Below are positions 30,001-37,511 of a stretch of DNA of 64,000 nt, one piece after another (within the stretch, counting starts at the first letter, position 1; each line of letters starts with the position of its first letter). Below the pieces are notes generated by a model. That model worked only from the letters and a program-made list of their open reading frames with translations, did not search any database and was not told where the DNA came from. The DNA lies in contig JAFZWC010000056.1 of assembly GCA_017617475.1 (NCBI GenBank), positions 24,364-88,363 of the forward strand. The letters are read 5' to 3'. The stretch is from Bacteroidales bacterium. Lineage in GTDB: Bacteria > Bacteroidota > Bacteroidia > Bacteroidales > UBA932. A program made the position numbers and the translations under genes.

Positions 30001-31368
30001 GAACGCATGCCGGATGGTTTCCAGGTCTCCGGTATTCATGTAATAGGTCCAGATGCCGTAACGCCCCACGGCGGCCAGCATCTGGCAGGGCAGTTCCACC
30101 CCGTAATTGCCGGGGATGGGAGAGAAGAGGATGTCGTCCGGCCGCTGCCAGTCCACCAATTCGCGAATGCCCTTGCGGATCAGATAAAACAGGGAAGGCG
30201 AATAAGTGTAGAAGCTCTCTCCCAAGATGGTTACAATGTCTCCCCACCACTGGGCCCGCTCGCGGTCCGGGCAGTCGAAGAAAGAATCGCGGGAATTCAC
30301 GTAAATGGTACGGAGTCCCTTCTGCCAGAAGCGGTTAAAGAACTCGTCTGAACAGGTAAAATGACCATCGGGAGCGGTGTCGTATCCGGTTTCGCGGTAT
30401 TTGAGGGCCGATACCCGCGCGCCATGCTCCACCGTGAGGATGAGCTTCTGCCCACTGAGCCAGCCCAGGGATTCGTATTCCTGCCGGCCTGCCTTGGTGA
30501 TATACTCGGCCCTCAGGCACTGCTCACCCACCTTGGCGTGGTCGGTTTCAATGACAATCCGGTGCCCGCCTTCCGCGTCCTCTACGGCCATCACAGGCGT
30601 CATCTGCATATTGTGCGGCAACAGGGCCACCAGGGTATCGGCTCCGGGACCGGTGTGAGTCACAAAGTCCACGTCCTTCACACCGTAATCCTTCCACTGG
30701 GGAATGGGACGCAAGTGGAGTTTGCCCAGGGTGCTCTCCAGCTTGACCGCCGGGGCGAAACCTTCCAGGGAGCCCGTCTGCCAAGCTTCAATATCGGCCC
30801 GGGCATCAAAGGCTATACTGGATTCCGGAAGCCGGTAATTGGGCTTGGGAAGGTCCGTGGCCGTTCCGTAAGCCGGGTGCACGCGGCAAAGCCATTCGCC
30901 CCCAGGCAGCGCCGGACAGTCGAACCATAGTTGCGGCTTGCCGCTACCCAGATGGGAAAACGCATCCTTGCCGAAGTACCAGAGCAGCAGAGCAATCTGG
31001 TTCTCCCCTTTCTGCAGGTAGGGAGCCAGGTCCAATTGGTCATAATAACTGTCCTGGGGATTAGGGCCGCGCTTGAGTCCCCCTTCGAAAACCACAAGTT
31101 TCCCGTTCACCCACAGCCAGTACTTGCTGTCTACAGATATCCGGGCCAGGGCCGATGACGGAACGGCATCCAGCGTCATGTCCTTGCGGAAGGCCAGCCA
31201 CTGGTTGGGCTCCGCGGTGGCATCCGCACAGCCCAGCGTCTGAGAAACCTCAACTAATTCCTCCTGAGGAAGGGTCCACTTGCCCTTCACAGGAGCCTGC
31301 TGGCAGGCAATAAGAAGCCCCGCAAATAAGACAAGCCCCAACCGTGGACATAATGCATTTATTCTCAT
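27052..31368 (-). CDS. GH78 alpha-L-rhamnosidase fused to GH3 beta-glycosidase, lipoprotein
   Basis: 1438 residues, lipobox Cys (AGLLIAC). Residues about 25-770 are a complete GH78-like unit: N-terminal beta domains, then the six-hairpin domain with DCPDRERAQWWGDIVTI, and a C-terminal beta domain. From about 775 a full GH3 unit follows: barrel with KLPVEKRVCDLMKRMSTEEK, GEALHGAQWG, TPKHFVDNYGEGG and nucleophile Asp in VVSDYGAVEIVHG, the alpha/beta sandwich, and a C-terminal FnIII-like domain (GDEVVQLYAHDE). Both active sites look intact. The pair would remove rhamnose and the beta-linked sugar beneath it. The gene starts in palindrome copy 4 and ends 3 nt before copy 3. Confidence 0.9.
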   Translation of the reverse strand: MRINALCPRLGLVLFAGLLIACQQAPVKGKWTLPQEELVEVSQTLGCADATAEPNQWLAFRKDMTLDAVPSSALARISVDSKYWLWVNGKLVVFEGGLKRGPNPQDSYYDQLDLAPYLQKGENQIALLLWYFGKDAFSHLGSGKPQLWFDCPALPGGEWLCRVHPAYGTATDLPKPNYRLPESSIAFDARADIEAWQTGSLEGFAPAVKLESTLGKLHLRPIPQWKDYGVKDVDFVTHTGPGADTLVALLPHNMQMTPVMAVEDAEGGHRIVIETDHAKVGEQCLRAEYITKAGRQEYESLGWLSGQKLILTVEHGARVSALKYRETGYDTAPDGHFTCSDEFFNRFWQKGLRTIYVNSRDSFFDCPDRERAQWWGDIVTILGESFYTYSPSLFYLIRKGIRELVDWQRPDDILFSPIPGNYGVELPCQMLAAVGRYGIWTYYMNTGDLETIRHAFPIIKKYLATYHEGPDGLIAWHDGDWNWGDWGSNRDMRLLQNLWYVLALQGLSDMADIVGEEGEGGAIWARMAALRDAINRVTWTGSAYRHPEYEGETDDRVNALAVLSGVASRDKYDALFQVLKSEEHASPYMEKYVMEALFAMGHGDYALERERRRYEFMVNHSFHDTLFENWNVGVDGDWNCGSVNHAWSGGPLAVFPTRMFGVVPTEPGWKTFSVTLDKHIFDQCSLSFPTVAGTVSLAYDAHARTLEVEVPKGTRADVSIPWAMVRSTLGPGRHTVKLEGKPEQAKGKLAYQDPKLPVEKRVCDLMKRMSTEEKVAQLSAQLLFDDEFYEKRDYKAGHVRNVGHFMPNASPSAVAEAINQDTRLSMEASRWGIPVLQHGEALHGAQWGNATCFPQSIAMGATFDDNLYYSVGQVVAEELRAVGVRQVYAPVINITRDQRWGRGQESYGEDVLLNSRMGVAYVKALQEGGVVATPKHFVDNYGEGGHDSFASITSWRELREVYLEPFRACFQEGGARSVMSAYNSVDGVPSSCNSVLLQDILKKEWGFEGYVVSDYGAVEIVHGSHRMAASEDDALALCLENGLDLQLANTSTGLAELVRSGKVSPKTLDEAVRRILKVKFELGLFDQPFVEADKAPGIVRSAEHRELAYESACKAMTLLKNDGILPLKGGRRIGLFGPAADQVNLGDYSGGYGGWHGDGAISPYEGLKAAFPGEVVLGQDVSAQARSCDVLLFFPTIAEEEGSDRSSFRLPSAQEEQLRKLIATGKPVVVVLHNGAVIEISDWVDGVSAVLEAWYPGEQGGRAIADVLTGAVNPGGRLPFSWVRTIGQNPYYYSIKPSGRGYGYVENDGSPLYPFGYGLSYTTFEYRDFQLPSELKAGENLKVKVTVTNTGSVAGDEVVQLYAHDELASVARPLKQLVAFKRVTLAPGESREVELEVPYRQFGLWDQKMQFGVEEGWFEMWLGRNANDRIDGGRVYVK

Positions 31369-31448
31369 ATACTTCCTTGTTTCCCCCTACACAAAACCGC
31401 TTAGGGATAATCATTTAAAATACAATCTATCAATCATTTATACCCACA
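31343..31448 (-). repeat. 107-bp start-codon-spanning palindrome, copy 4
   Basis: Arms TGTGGGTATAA (31448-31438) and TTATGTCCACG (31353-31343) pair over 11 bases including G-U pairs at positions different from copy 3. Central hairpin CCCTA/TAGGG (31406-31402 with 31389-31385) has a 12-nt loop. ATG of the fusion gene at 31368-31366; the left arm lies in the last codons of the small ORF at 31430. Confidence 0.72.
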
Positions 31449-31519
31449 GAGAGTCCTACAGGCACCGCCCCCGGAAGACCGGACGGCTGCAGCCCTAAGG
31501 CCAGTAACAAGCGTTTCAT
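31430..31519 (-). pseudogene. 29-codon ORF, possible remnant of a deleted secreted-protein gene
   Basis: ATG AAA CGC TTG TTA CTG opens a typical signal-peptide n- and h-region (MKRLLLALGL), but after 29 codons the frame stops at TGA. The last codons (SVGIND) fall in the left arm of palindrome copy 4, and the GH127 protein, upstream of copy 5, ends in VND in the same way. It starts 2 bp after the stop of the metallo-hydrolase gene, where the next operon gene would be expected. The simplest reading is a gene deleted internally with both ends kept; a real short leader peptide is the alternative. Confidence 0.4.
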
Positions 31520-31521
31520 AA

Positions 31522-32409
31522 CTATAGGAGAGTCCAGTCTTCTTCTTCGCAACTGACGTGATGTTCAGTAATACCCTTTTCTTCCATCCAGCGGCGGGTG
31601 TCCCAGGTCTGGAGCCAGCTGTTCTCCGGCGAAGGCGCCCATACCCAACTGGGGGTGGGCCAGAGGCATACCCGGAAGTTGATGGCCTTGTAGAATTCCT
31701 CGGAGCAGCCAGCCTGGCCGTGGTGCGCCATCTGCAGATAGTCGCAGTCCAGATACTCTCTGTACTGGGCCAGGGCCCGGTTCCCACGCTCCACTTCGGC
31801 ATCCCCCAGGAACACGACGCTCTTGCTGTCGTCCCACATGCGGATAATCATGGACTGCTCGTTAAAATGCTTCACGGGAATGTCCATATCGGCCACGCTC
31901 AAGATCATGATGCCAACGCCGTCAATATCAAAGCGCTGGCCCGCCTGGTGGACGTTGATGAAGTCGGTCCCGTCCATAAAGTTGTCCAGGGCATGATAGT
32001 AGCCACGCGCACGGGGGGCGCTGACGGGCTCGCAGTCCAGGAATTGGTCCGGCACACGGGAGTAGATCACTTTGCCGATGGTAATGTCCTGCGGGTCCTG
32101 CAGAATGGTAGCCAGGGCCTCCATGTGGTCCTCGTGCGGATGGGTAATAAACCAAAGATCCACATGGTTGCCTGCCTTCGCCAGGTGACTGCGGAGCTTC
32201 GGCACATCGGAAGCATAGCCGCCATCGACCATAATCACCTTTCCCCCTTTGGTTTTCATCAGATACGACTCCCCGATGGTGTCGGTGGCCGATGATATCT
32301 GCGTCAGGGACAAATGGCCCATTTTCTCCGGTTCCGACAACTGGCAGCCGGTGAGCGCAAACCCTGCCGCCGCGGCACCAGATACTTTTATAAAATCTCT
32401 TCTGTCCAT
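31522..32409 (-). CDS. Tat-exported metallo-beta-lactamase-fold hydrolase (lipoprotein)
   Basis: 295 residues from MDRRDFIK. The open frame runs 60 codons further upstream through the neighbouring gene's end, but only this ATG starts a Tat signal (RRDFIKVSGAAAAGFALTGC) with a lipobox. The MBL metal motif HPHEDHME is preceded by IMVDGGYASD and followed by FLGDAEVERGN and MAHHGQAG, as in ComEC-type MBL domains. Whether it is a phosphodiesterase, lactonase or nuclease is unknown. 31 bp after the GH43 stop. Its first 23 coding bases are identical to those of the metallophosphatase at 11503. Confidence 0.78.
   Translation of the reverse strand: MDRRDFIKVSGAAAAGFALTGCQLSEPEKMGHLSLTQISSATDTIGESYLMKTKGGKVIMVDGGYASDVPKLRSHLAKAGNHVDLWFITHPHEDHMEALATILQDPQDITIGKVIYSRVPDQFLDCEPVSAPRARGYYHALDNFMDGTDFINVHQAGQRFDIDGVGIMILSVADMDIPVKHFNEQSMIIRMWDDSKSVVFLGDAEVERGNRALAQYREYLDCDYLQMAHHGQAGCSEEFYKAINFRVCLWPTPSWVWAPSPENSWLQTWDTRRWMEEKGITEHHVSCEEEDWTLL
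32387..32409 (-). repeat. Second copy of the 23-bp Tat-signal start sequence
   Basis: Identical over 23 bases to 11481-11503, covering the ATG and the MDRRDFIK codons. Confidence 0.8.
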
Positions 32410-32440
32410 AGCTTGTTCAAATACGTGAAACACAATCGGC

Positions 32441-34057
32441 TCATTTTCCCATGAATTTGAAGGATTTGACTCTGAAAGGGGCCGATTTTGCCACCAGGTA
32501 GACGGCGTCTTTATCGGTAATATCCACCTGGACGGGGACGGTCCTCTCCTTCCACTTCCAACCGGTATCAGGAACCTCCAGCGTAGCAATGACGGGACCG
32601 TCCGGGGAACCTTTCCGCACTTCCAGGAGCCCGTCGGGCTGGCCAGACTTAATGCTCACGGTTAACCCGGTAAGGGGTTTGGAGAAATCCACATAGCGGT
32701 ATCCAACCCACTGGCCATCAGACTTAAAGTGAATCACGGGATACTCTCCCCTGCTTTGTTCTACCATTTCTCCCCCTTCCCGGCCCAGGGAGTATTCCAC
32801 AGCTGCCGATGCCGGAATCCGGTCTCCCGGCTGGAAGGCGCCGCGTACGCCGGAAGAGGACATCTTCACTTCCTGAATGGTGCCGTCCGGGTTGAATTCC
32901 AACGGGTCCAGACAGGCCACGCGCGTGAGGGAAAGGCCCGGAACACTCCGGTGATACTGCACAATCCATTGGCCGTTCCAGCATTCAAAGGAACCGTGGA
33001 CATTGCCGGTTTTGGGATATTCATGGTTGGTCACTATAAGCCCCTGGTAGGTATAGGGGCCCAGGGGTTCCGTGGCCGTGAGATAGGCCATACGGGTGGG
33101 AATCCAGCCGTTATCGGCTATCCGCCCCATATTCTGGATATAGATGTAGTAATAGATGCCGTTCCGTTTGCGGAGGGACGGTCCTTCGAAGGGGTCGTTG
33201 TCCGTGGGCATGAAAGGAATCATGTCGCGTACCGTTTCCGGCAGGATGCGGGAATAGTCTTCCGGATCCAGCTGGGCCACAATGAATTTGGGCAGAGCCA
33301 GATAGACCTTTCCGTCATCGTCCACCAGAATGCCCGGGTCAATGTGGTTCAGTTCCTCTCCGTTCAGGGTGATGGTGCGGGCGTTGGTATAGGGGCCTTC
33401 GGGGGCATCGGCATCCAGAATGAATACCTTGTCGTTGTTGGTGCAGGTGGCCATGTGATACTTGCCCGTCTTGGGATCCCGGAAAACATCCGGTGCCCAA
33501 AGGCATAGAGCGTTTCCTTTCACTTCCTCGGGGATGTCCTTGAGGTTCAGGGCCTCGCCGGCGTCGGTCCAGTGGAGCAGGTCATCGGACCAGATTACGT
33601 GGTAATTGTCCGAACACCACTCCCTCCGGCCTTCGGCGTTCTGGATGCCGTCGTACCGGTCCCGGGAGCCGAAAATGTACATCCTGCCGTCAAAGACGTG
33701 GGGCTCTCCGTCGGCAATGAACAGTTCCCAACTGGGTGGCAGGATGGGATTCTGCGGCAGGTAACCCACAGAAACCAGGCAACTGTCCTTATCTCCGGTT
33801 TTGGGATTGACCGCATAGACCCAGGCATCCCCGGGGGCCGCGCTCTGCACCAGGCCCTGACCATCCACCCGGGCTATTGCCTCGTCACCGGAAGTCCATA
33901 CCAGTTTACGCGGAGCCTCTCCCTTGATTTGCAACTGCACGCTTGCCCCTTCATCCAACATGGTTGCCACCCGGTCCAGTTTCCAGGGCCCGGCCGGCTC
34001 CTGCCGGCAGGCAAAGGCCAGCGAAACAAGAATTACGAATATAAACCGTGGATGCAT
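32441..34057 (-). CDS. GH43-type glycosidase with N-terminal Ig-like (Big) domain, lipoprotein
   Basis: 538 residues, lipobox Cys (LVSLAFAC). Residues about 30-98 form a bacterial Ig-like domain (LVWTSGDEAIARVDGQGLV). The five-bladed propeller follows, with base Asp in FIADGEPHVFDG, the pKa-modulating Asp in NHIDPGILVDDDG and acid Glu in FEGPSLRKRNG. A C-terminal CBM6-like beta-sandwich (about 400-538) ends the protein. GH43 enzymes here are arabinofuranosidases, xylosidases or exo-galactanases; subfamily cannot be assigned by eye. The first codons ATGCATCCACGG resemble the right arm of the palindromes, but no left arm was found. 12 bp after the other GH43 gene. Confidence 0.83.
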   Translation of the reverse strand: MHPRFIFVILVSLAFACRQEPAGPWKLDRVATMLDEGASVQLQIKGEAPRKLVWTSGDEAIARVDGQGLVQSAAPGDAWVYAVNPKTGDKDSCLVSVGYLPQNPILPPSWELFIADGEPHVFDGRMYIFGSRDRYDGIQNAEGRREWCSDNYHVIWSDDLLHWTDAGEALNLKDIPEEVKGNALCLWAPDVFRDPKTGKYHMATCTNNDKVFILDADAPEGPYTNARTITLNGEELNHIDPGILVDDDGKVYLALPKFIVAQLDPEDYSRILPETVRDMIPFMPTDNDPFEGPSLRKRNGIYYYIYIQNMGRIADNGWIPTRMAYLTATEPLGPYTYQGLIVTNHEYPKTGNVHGSFECWNGQWIVQYHRSVPGLSLTRVACLDPLEFNPDGTIQEVKMSSSGVRGAFQPGDRIPASAAVEYSLGREGGEMVEQSRGEYPVIHFKSDGQWVGYRYVDFSKPLTGLTVSIKSGQPDGLLEVRKGSPDGPVIATLEVPDTGWKWKERTVPVQVDITDKDAVYLVAKSAPFRVKSFKFMGK

Positions 34058-34069
34058 TTTAATAAACCA

Positions 34070-35467
34070 TTATTCAAACACTATCCAATCTAAATCAAAC
34101 AACTCGGGTTTGTCCTTCCAGTCACCGCCTGGACCGCCAAACATGAGCCAGAGGGCGTGGGGGCCTTCTTTCACATCCTTCACTTCACAGGAGAGGGTAA
34201 GCCACTCCCCTTTCCCGGCCGGCACGTCCAAAGAAGCAATACGGCCATGGAAAGACTGGTCCTGGGCTACGGAAATGGTGCCACCGGCCAGAGCACGGAC
34301 TCGCATAGTCAGTTTGGTAAGGCCCGGGCCGAAATCCACATATTTCCACGCCGCCTTGCTGCCATCCAGGATGCCGGATACGATTTCCCGGTCCGATCGG
34401 CCTTCCATCAGCCGAACATGCGGACCGCCGTTGAACAGGCAGGCGCAGGCCGCATCAATGTTTTTACGGGCCGAAAGCGGCTTCCCGACTCCCTGGGAGG
34501 TCATTTCCACCTCGTTGATGGTGCCGTCGGCATTGAAGGTTATGGGCTCAATGCAGGCCTTGCGCAGCTTGCTGCTATGGTGCGTGGAACGGTGATACAG
34601 CACATACCACTGCCCGCCGAACTCCACCACGGAGCCATGGTTGTTCCACACGTCAGGGTCGCAGCCGTTGTTGTCCACAATCACGCCCTTGTATTCATAG
34701 GGGCCGAAAACGTTGCGCGACATAGAGTATCCTATGCAGGTGGGCATGTTCTGCCGGCTGATATCGGCATATACATAGTAGTACCATCCGTCGCGCTTGA
34801 ATACAAAGCTTCCCTCATGGAAATAATGCTCCTTCTCTGTAACGATTCCCTCATGCAAGGTGCTCATATCCAGTGTTTTCATGTCCGGATTGAGCTTGGC
34901 GCCCCGTGCGCTGAACTGGTCCCAGAAATAGTAAGCCTGCCCGTCGTCGTCAATAAACACGCAGGGGTCGATACCGGTAATGTCGCCGATACGCTGCCCG
35001 ACGTGGAAAGGCCCCGCGGGGCTGTCAGCCTCGGCCACCCCTTCCGTCCAGTCGGACAGGTCGTAGTAGAGGTAAATCTTTCCGTCCTTTTCGGCAATGT
35101 CCGGTGCGTACAGGTACGCATCGCTGTAGGAAACCTCATCATCGGGCCCTTCGGAGGCAAACACGTTGGGATGCAGTGTCCAATGCAACATATCATCTGT
35201 AGACAGCATGTGATGGTGAGCCGAGCACCAGTAATCCGGCGACAGATCCAGCGAGCAGGCCACATAGAGTTTCCCGTCCAGCACCTTGGCACTGGGATCG
35301 GCCATATACACGCCCATGGGGCAGATGGGGTTGTGTCCCAACTCCCCTGCCGGAACCGGTTCCCGGCCTTCTGCCAACAGAACCGTCACTGGCCGGCTAC
35401 GCTGCATGCAGGATACCAACAGCGCCATGGCGGCCAACGCCTGCGTGAAATGTAATCTTCTGAGCAT
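34070..35467 (-). CDS. GH43-type glycosidase with C-terminal CBM6-like domain, lipoprotein
   Basis: 465 residues, lipobox Cys (ALLVSC). Propeller residues: base Asp in YMADPSAKVLDG, pKa-modulating Asp in TGIDPCVFIDDDG and acid Glu in YFHEGSFVFKRDG. The C-terminal third (about 330-465) is a beta-sandwich with WKYVDFGPGLTKLTMRV and FDLDWIVFE, like CBM6. It lies next to the GH127 gene, and GH127 plus GH43 is a common pair for arabinofuranose-decorated glycans (extensin, arabinogalactan protein), so alpha-L-arabinofuranosidase is a reasonable but unproven specificity. The gene starts in palindrome copy 5. Confidence 0.85.
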   Translation of the reverse strand: MLRRLHFTQALAAMALLVSCMQRSRPVTVLLAEGREPVPAGELGHNPICPMGVYMADPSAKVLDGKLYVACSLDLSPDYWCSAHHHMLSTDDMLHWTLHPNVFASEGPDDEVSYSDAYLYAPDIAEKDGKIYLYYDLSDWTEGVAEADSPAGPFHVGQRIGDITGIDPCVFIDDDGQAYYFWDQFSARGAKLNPDMKTLDMSTLHEGIVTEKEHYFHEGSFVFKRDGWYYYVYADISRQNMPTCIGYSMSRNVFGPYEYKGVIVDNNGCDPDVWNNHGSVVEFGGQWYVLYHRSTHHSSKLRKACIEPITFNADGTINEVEMTSQGVGKPLSARKNIDAACACLFNGGPHVRLMEGRSDREIVSGILDGSKAAWKYVDFGPGLTKLTMRVRALAGGTISVAQDQSFHGRIASLDVPAGKGEWLTLSCEVKDVKEGPHALWLMFGGPGGDWKDKPELFDLDWIVFE

Positions 35468-35550
35468 GAATACTTTATCGATTTCCTCCTCCGTAATTTT
35501 CTGAGGAGGATTTTTATAACTATTTGTTAATCATTCACATCCATCTCACG
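35444..35550 (-). repeat. 107-bp start-codon-spanning palindrome, copy 5
   Basis: Arms CGTGAGATG (35550-35542, in the last codons of GH127) and CATTTCACG (35452-35444, codons 6-8 of GH43) pair over 9 bases. The central hairpin CCTCCTC/GAGGAGG (arms at 35485-35491 and 35503-35509) is a strong 7-bp stem with an 11-nt loop, and its 3' arm is a purine-rich Shine-Dalgarno-like run upstream of the ATG at 35467. Confidence 0.72.
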
Positions 35551-37407
35551 GCTCCTTTCAGTCTCACCAAGGGGCACCCAAACTATCATCTTGCCGGCGG
35601 TGCGGTTGTCCCAGGTGTAATACGGGATAAAGATGGTGCTGCCGTCGGTAATGCGCACCACGCCAGAGAGAAGGCTAGCGTCGTACTCGGCCTCCCAGGA
35701 GGCATCGGGCCGAAGCTGAATGGCGTCAAAATCCGAAGGATTATCCACCTCTTCCATGCAGTACACCAGCGGACCGCGCTGGATGGCGCGCTTGCCCACG
35801 TCTTCTTTCACGCGGGGATCGGCTTCCACCACCTCTACTGGCATATCCATCTCAAAATCAATTACATCCCCGTCTTTCCAGGGGCCTTCCAGCACGGCGT
35901 AACCTTTCTCTACAACAGGGTCCACCGGTTCGCCATTCACGGACAGCCGGGAGAGCTTGCACCAGCCCGGGATGCGCAGGCGCACCTGGCTCTTCACCTT
36001 TCCTTTCAAATTCAAGGTAATCCTTACGGCGCCCTCCCAGGGGTACAGGGTCTCCTGCGTCACCTTCACGTCCTTGCCGCCCAGTTTCACATCGGCCGAA
36101 TTGCCCATATAGAGGTTGACCCACAGGGCATCGGCCGATACGCTGTAAATATAATTGCCGATGGAAGGCAGGAAGCGGCAGATCTGACTGGGGCAACAGG
36201 CGCAGCCGTACCAGGCCTGACGGTGATGGTTTCCAAGAGATTCCAAGGGGTTGACATAGAAGAACTTATCACCAGCCAGACTAATGCCGGCCAGAGCCCC
36301 ATTGTACATGGAGCGTTCCATCACGTCGGCATACTTGGCGTCCCCGGAAAGCTGGTTCATGCGCCAGTTCCAAAGCACCATGCCCACGGATGCGCAGGTC
36401 TCGCAGTAGGCGGTGAGGTTGGGCAGGTCATAGTCTTCCGTAATGCCCTCGTTCCGGGCCGATTGGCCGATGCCGCCGGTGACGTACATGTTGCGGTTCA
36501 CCACGTGGTCCCACAGACGGTCCAGGGCAGCTATGAGGCCCTCGTCCCCCGTGTAGGCGGCCACATCGGCCATTCCGCAGTACAAGTACATGGCGCGCAC
36601 TGCGTGGCCGGTGATGGTTTCCAGTTCCCGAACCGGAACTTCATCCTGGTAATAAATGCCGGGCCAAGTGCGGCCGTCGCCGTAAGAGCCGTAACCGTGG
36701 CCACGCTGGTCCAGCAGCCAACCCGCGAAATCCAGGTACTTCTTCTCTCCCGTCACCTCGTACAGCTTTACCAGAGCCAGTTCTATTTCCTCATGCCCGG
36801 GCACCCAGTGGCGCTTTTCAGGGCCGAAGATACTCATCATGTGGTCGGCCATGCGTATGCAAACGTCCAGCAGTTTGCGTTTGCCCGTCACCTTATAATA
36901 CGCCACGCCGGCCTCTATCATGTGCCCGGCTATATACATCTCGTGCCGGTCCATATTGGTCCAGCGGGGCTGGTCAGTGGTAAGCGTATAGAACGTATTC
37001 ATGTATCCGTCCTCCTGCTGGGCGGCGGCAAACTTGTCAATCCACTCGTCGCACTTGGCTTCCAACACCGGGTCCGGCTGGTTCTGCAGGGAATACGCCA
37101 TGCCTTCCAGGGCCTTGTACACGTCGGAATCGTCAAAGAAGATACCGGAGTGCTGCCCCTCCCTTTTGGCCGCATTCTCAAAATTGCGGATACGGCCTGT
37201 CTGGTTCTCAATCTGGTCTATGCACACCGGCAGGGTTACGGATTTATGGCGTTCCAGCCGCGGACTCCAGAAACTGTCGTCAATCTTCACCTGAGAAAAC
37301 GGCACGGGCGTCATCAGCTTCAGGGTCTTTTCTTCAGGGTTGCAGGCCGATGCCAACAGCACCGCCGCTACCCCCAGGACGAATAGATGGGAGAAGGATT
37401 GGGTCAT
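35527..37407 (-). CDS. GH127 beta-L-arabinofuranosidase, lipoprotein
   Basis: 626 residues, lipobox Cys (LLASAC). Retaining enzyme that uses a zinc-bound cysteine nucleophile. The family residues are all visible: Glu and Cys in YCETCASVGMVLWNWRM and the double Cys in YGCACCPSQICRF, which correspond to the Zn ligands and nucleophile of HypBA1. An (alpha/alpha)6 barrel is followed by two beta-sandwich domains. Beta-L-Araf is found in plant hydroxyproline-rich glycoproteins and RG-II. It begins a transcription unit after the ATPase terminator, with a -7 box TATATTTG at 37433-37426. Its last codons form the left arm of palindrome copy 5. Confidence 0.92.
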   Translation of the reverse strand: MTQSFSHLFVLGVAAVLLASACNPEEKTLKLMTPVPFSQVKIDDSFWSPRLERHKSVTLPVCIDQIENQTGRIRNFENAAKREGQHSGIFFDDSDVYKALEGMAYSLQNQPDPVLEAKCDEWIDKFAAAQQEDGYMNTFYTLTTDQPRWTNMDRHEMYIAGHMIEAGVAYYKVTGKRKLLDVCIRMADHMMSIFGPEKRHWVPGHEEIELALVKLYEVTGEKKYLDFAGWLLDQRGHGYGSYGDGRTWPGIYYQDEVPVRELETITGHAVRAMYLYCGMADVAAYTGDEGLIAALDRLWDHVVNRNMYVTGGIGQSARNEGITEDYDLPNLTAYCETCASVGMVLWNWRMNQLSGDAKYADVMERSMYNGALAGISLAGDKFFYVNPLESLGNHHRQAWYGCACCPSQICRFLPSIGNYIYSVSADALWVNLYMGNSADVKLGGKDVKVTQETLYPWEGAVRITLNLKGKVKSQVRLRIPGWCKLSRLSVNGEPVDPVVEKGYAVLEGPWKDGDVIDFEMDMPVEVVEADPRVKEDVGKRAIQRGPLVYCMEEVDNPSDFDAIQLRPDASWEAEYDASLLSGVVRITDGSTIFIPYYTWDNRTAGKMIVWVPLGETERSREMDVND

Positions 37408-37425
37408 AGCTTTGTGTTATTCACA

Positions 37426-37433
37426 CAAATATA
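37426..37433 (-). promoter_or_regulatory. Candidate -7 box for the GH127-led transcription unit
   Basis: TATATTTG fits TAnnTTTG and ends 18 bp before the GH127 ATG. No convincing -33 box; the region upstream is the T-tract of the preceding terminator. Confidence 0.45.
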
Positions 37434-37448
37434 AGAAATCTGCCGCAC

Positions 37449-37484
37449 AAAAAAAACGGAGCGGCCCGGTGAGGGGTCGCTCCG
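37449..37484 (-). terminator. Rho-independent terminator after the ATPase gene
   Basis: On the minus strand an 11-bp stem with one G-T pair (CGGAGCG/CGCTCCG outermost, 6-nt loop) is followed by eight T. The 28-bp hairpin is identical to the one at 38851-38878. Confidence 0.85.
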
Positions 37485-37511
37485 AAATCATCGTCATGCC
37501 CTTCTGCAACT

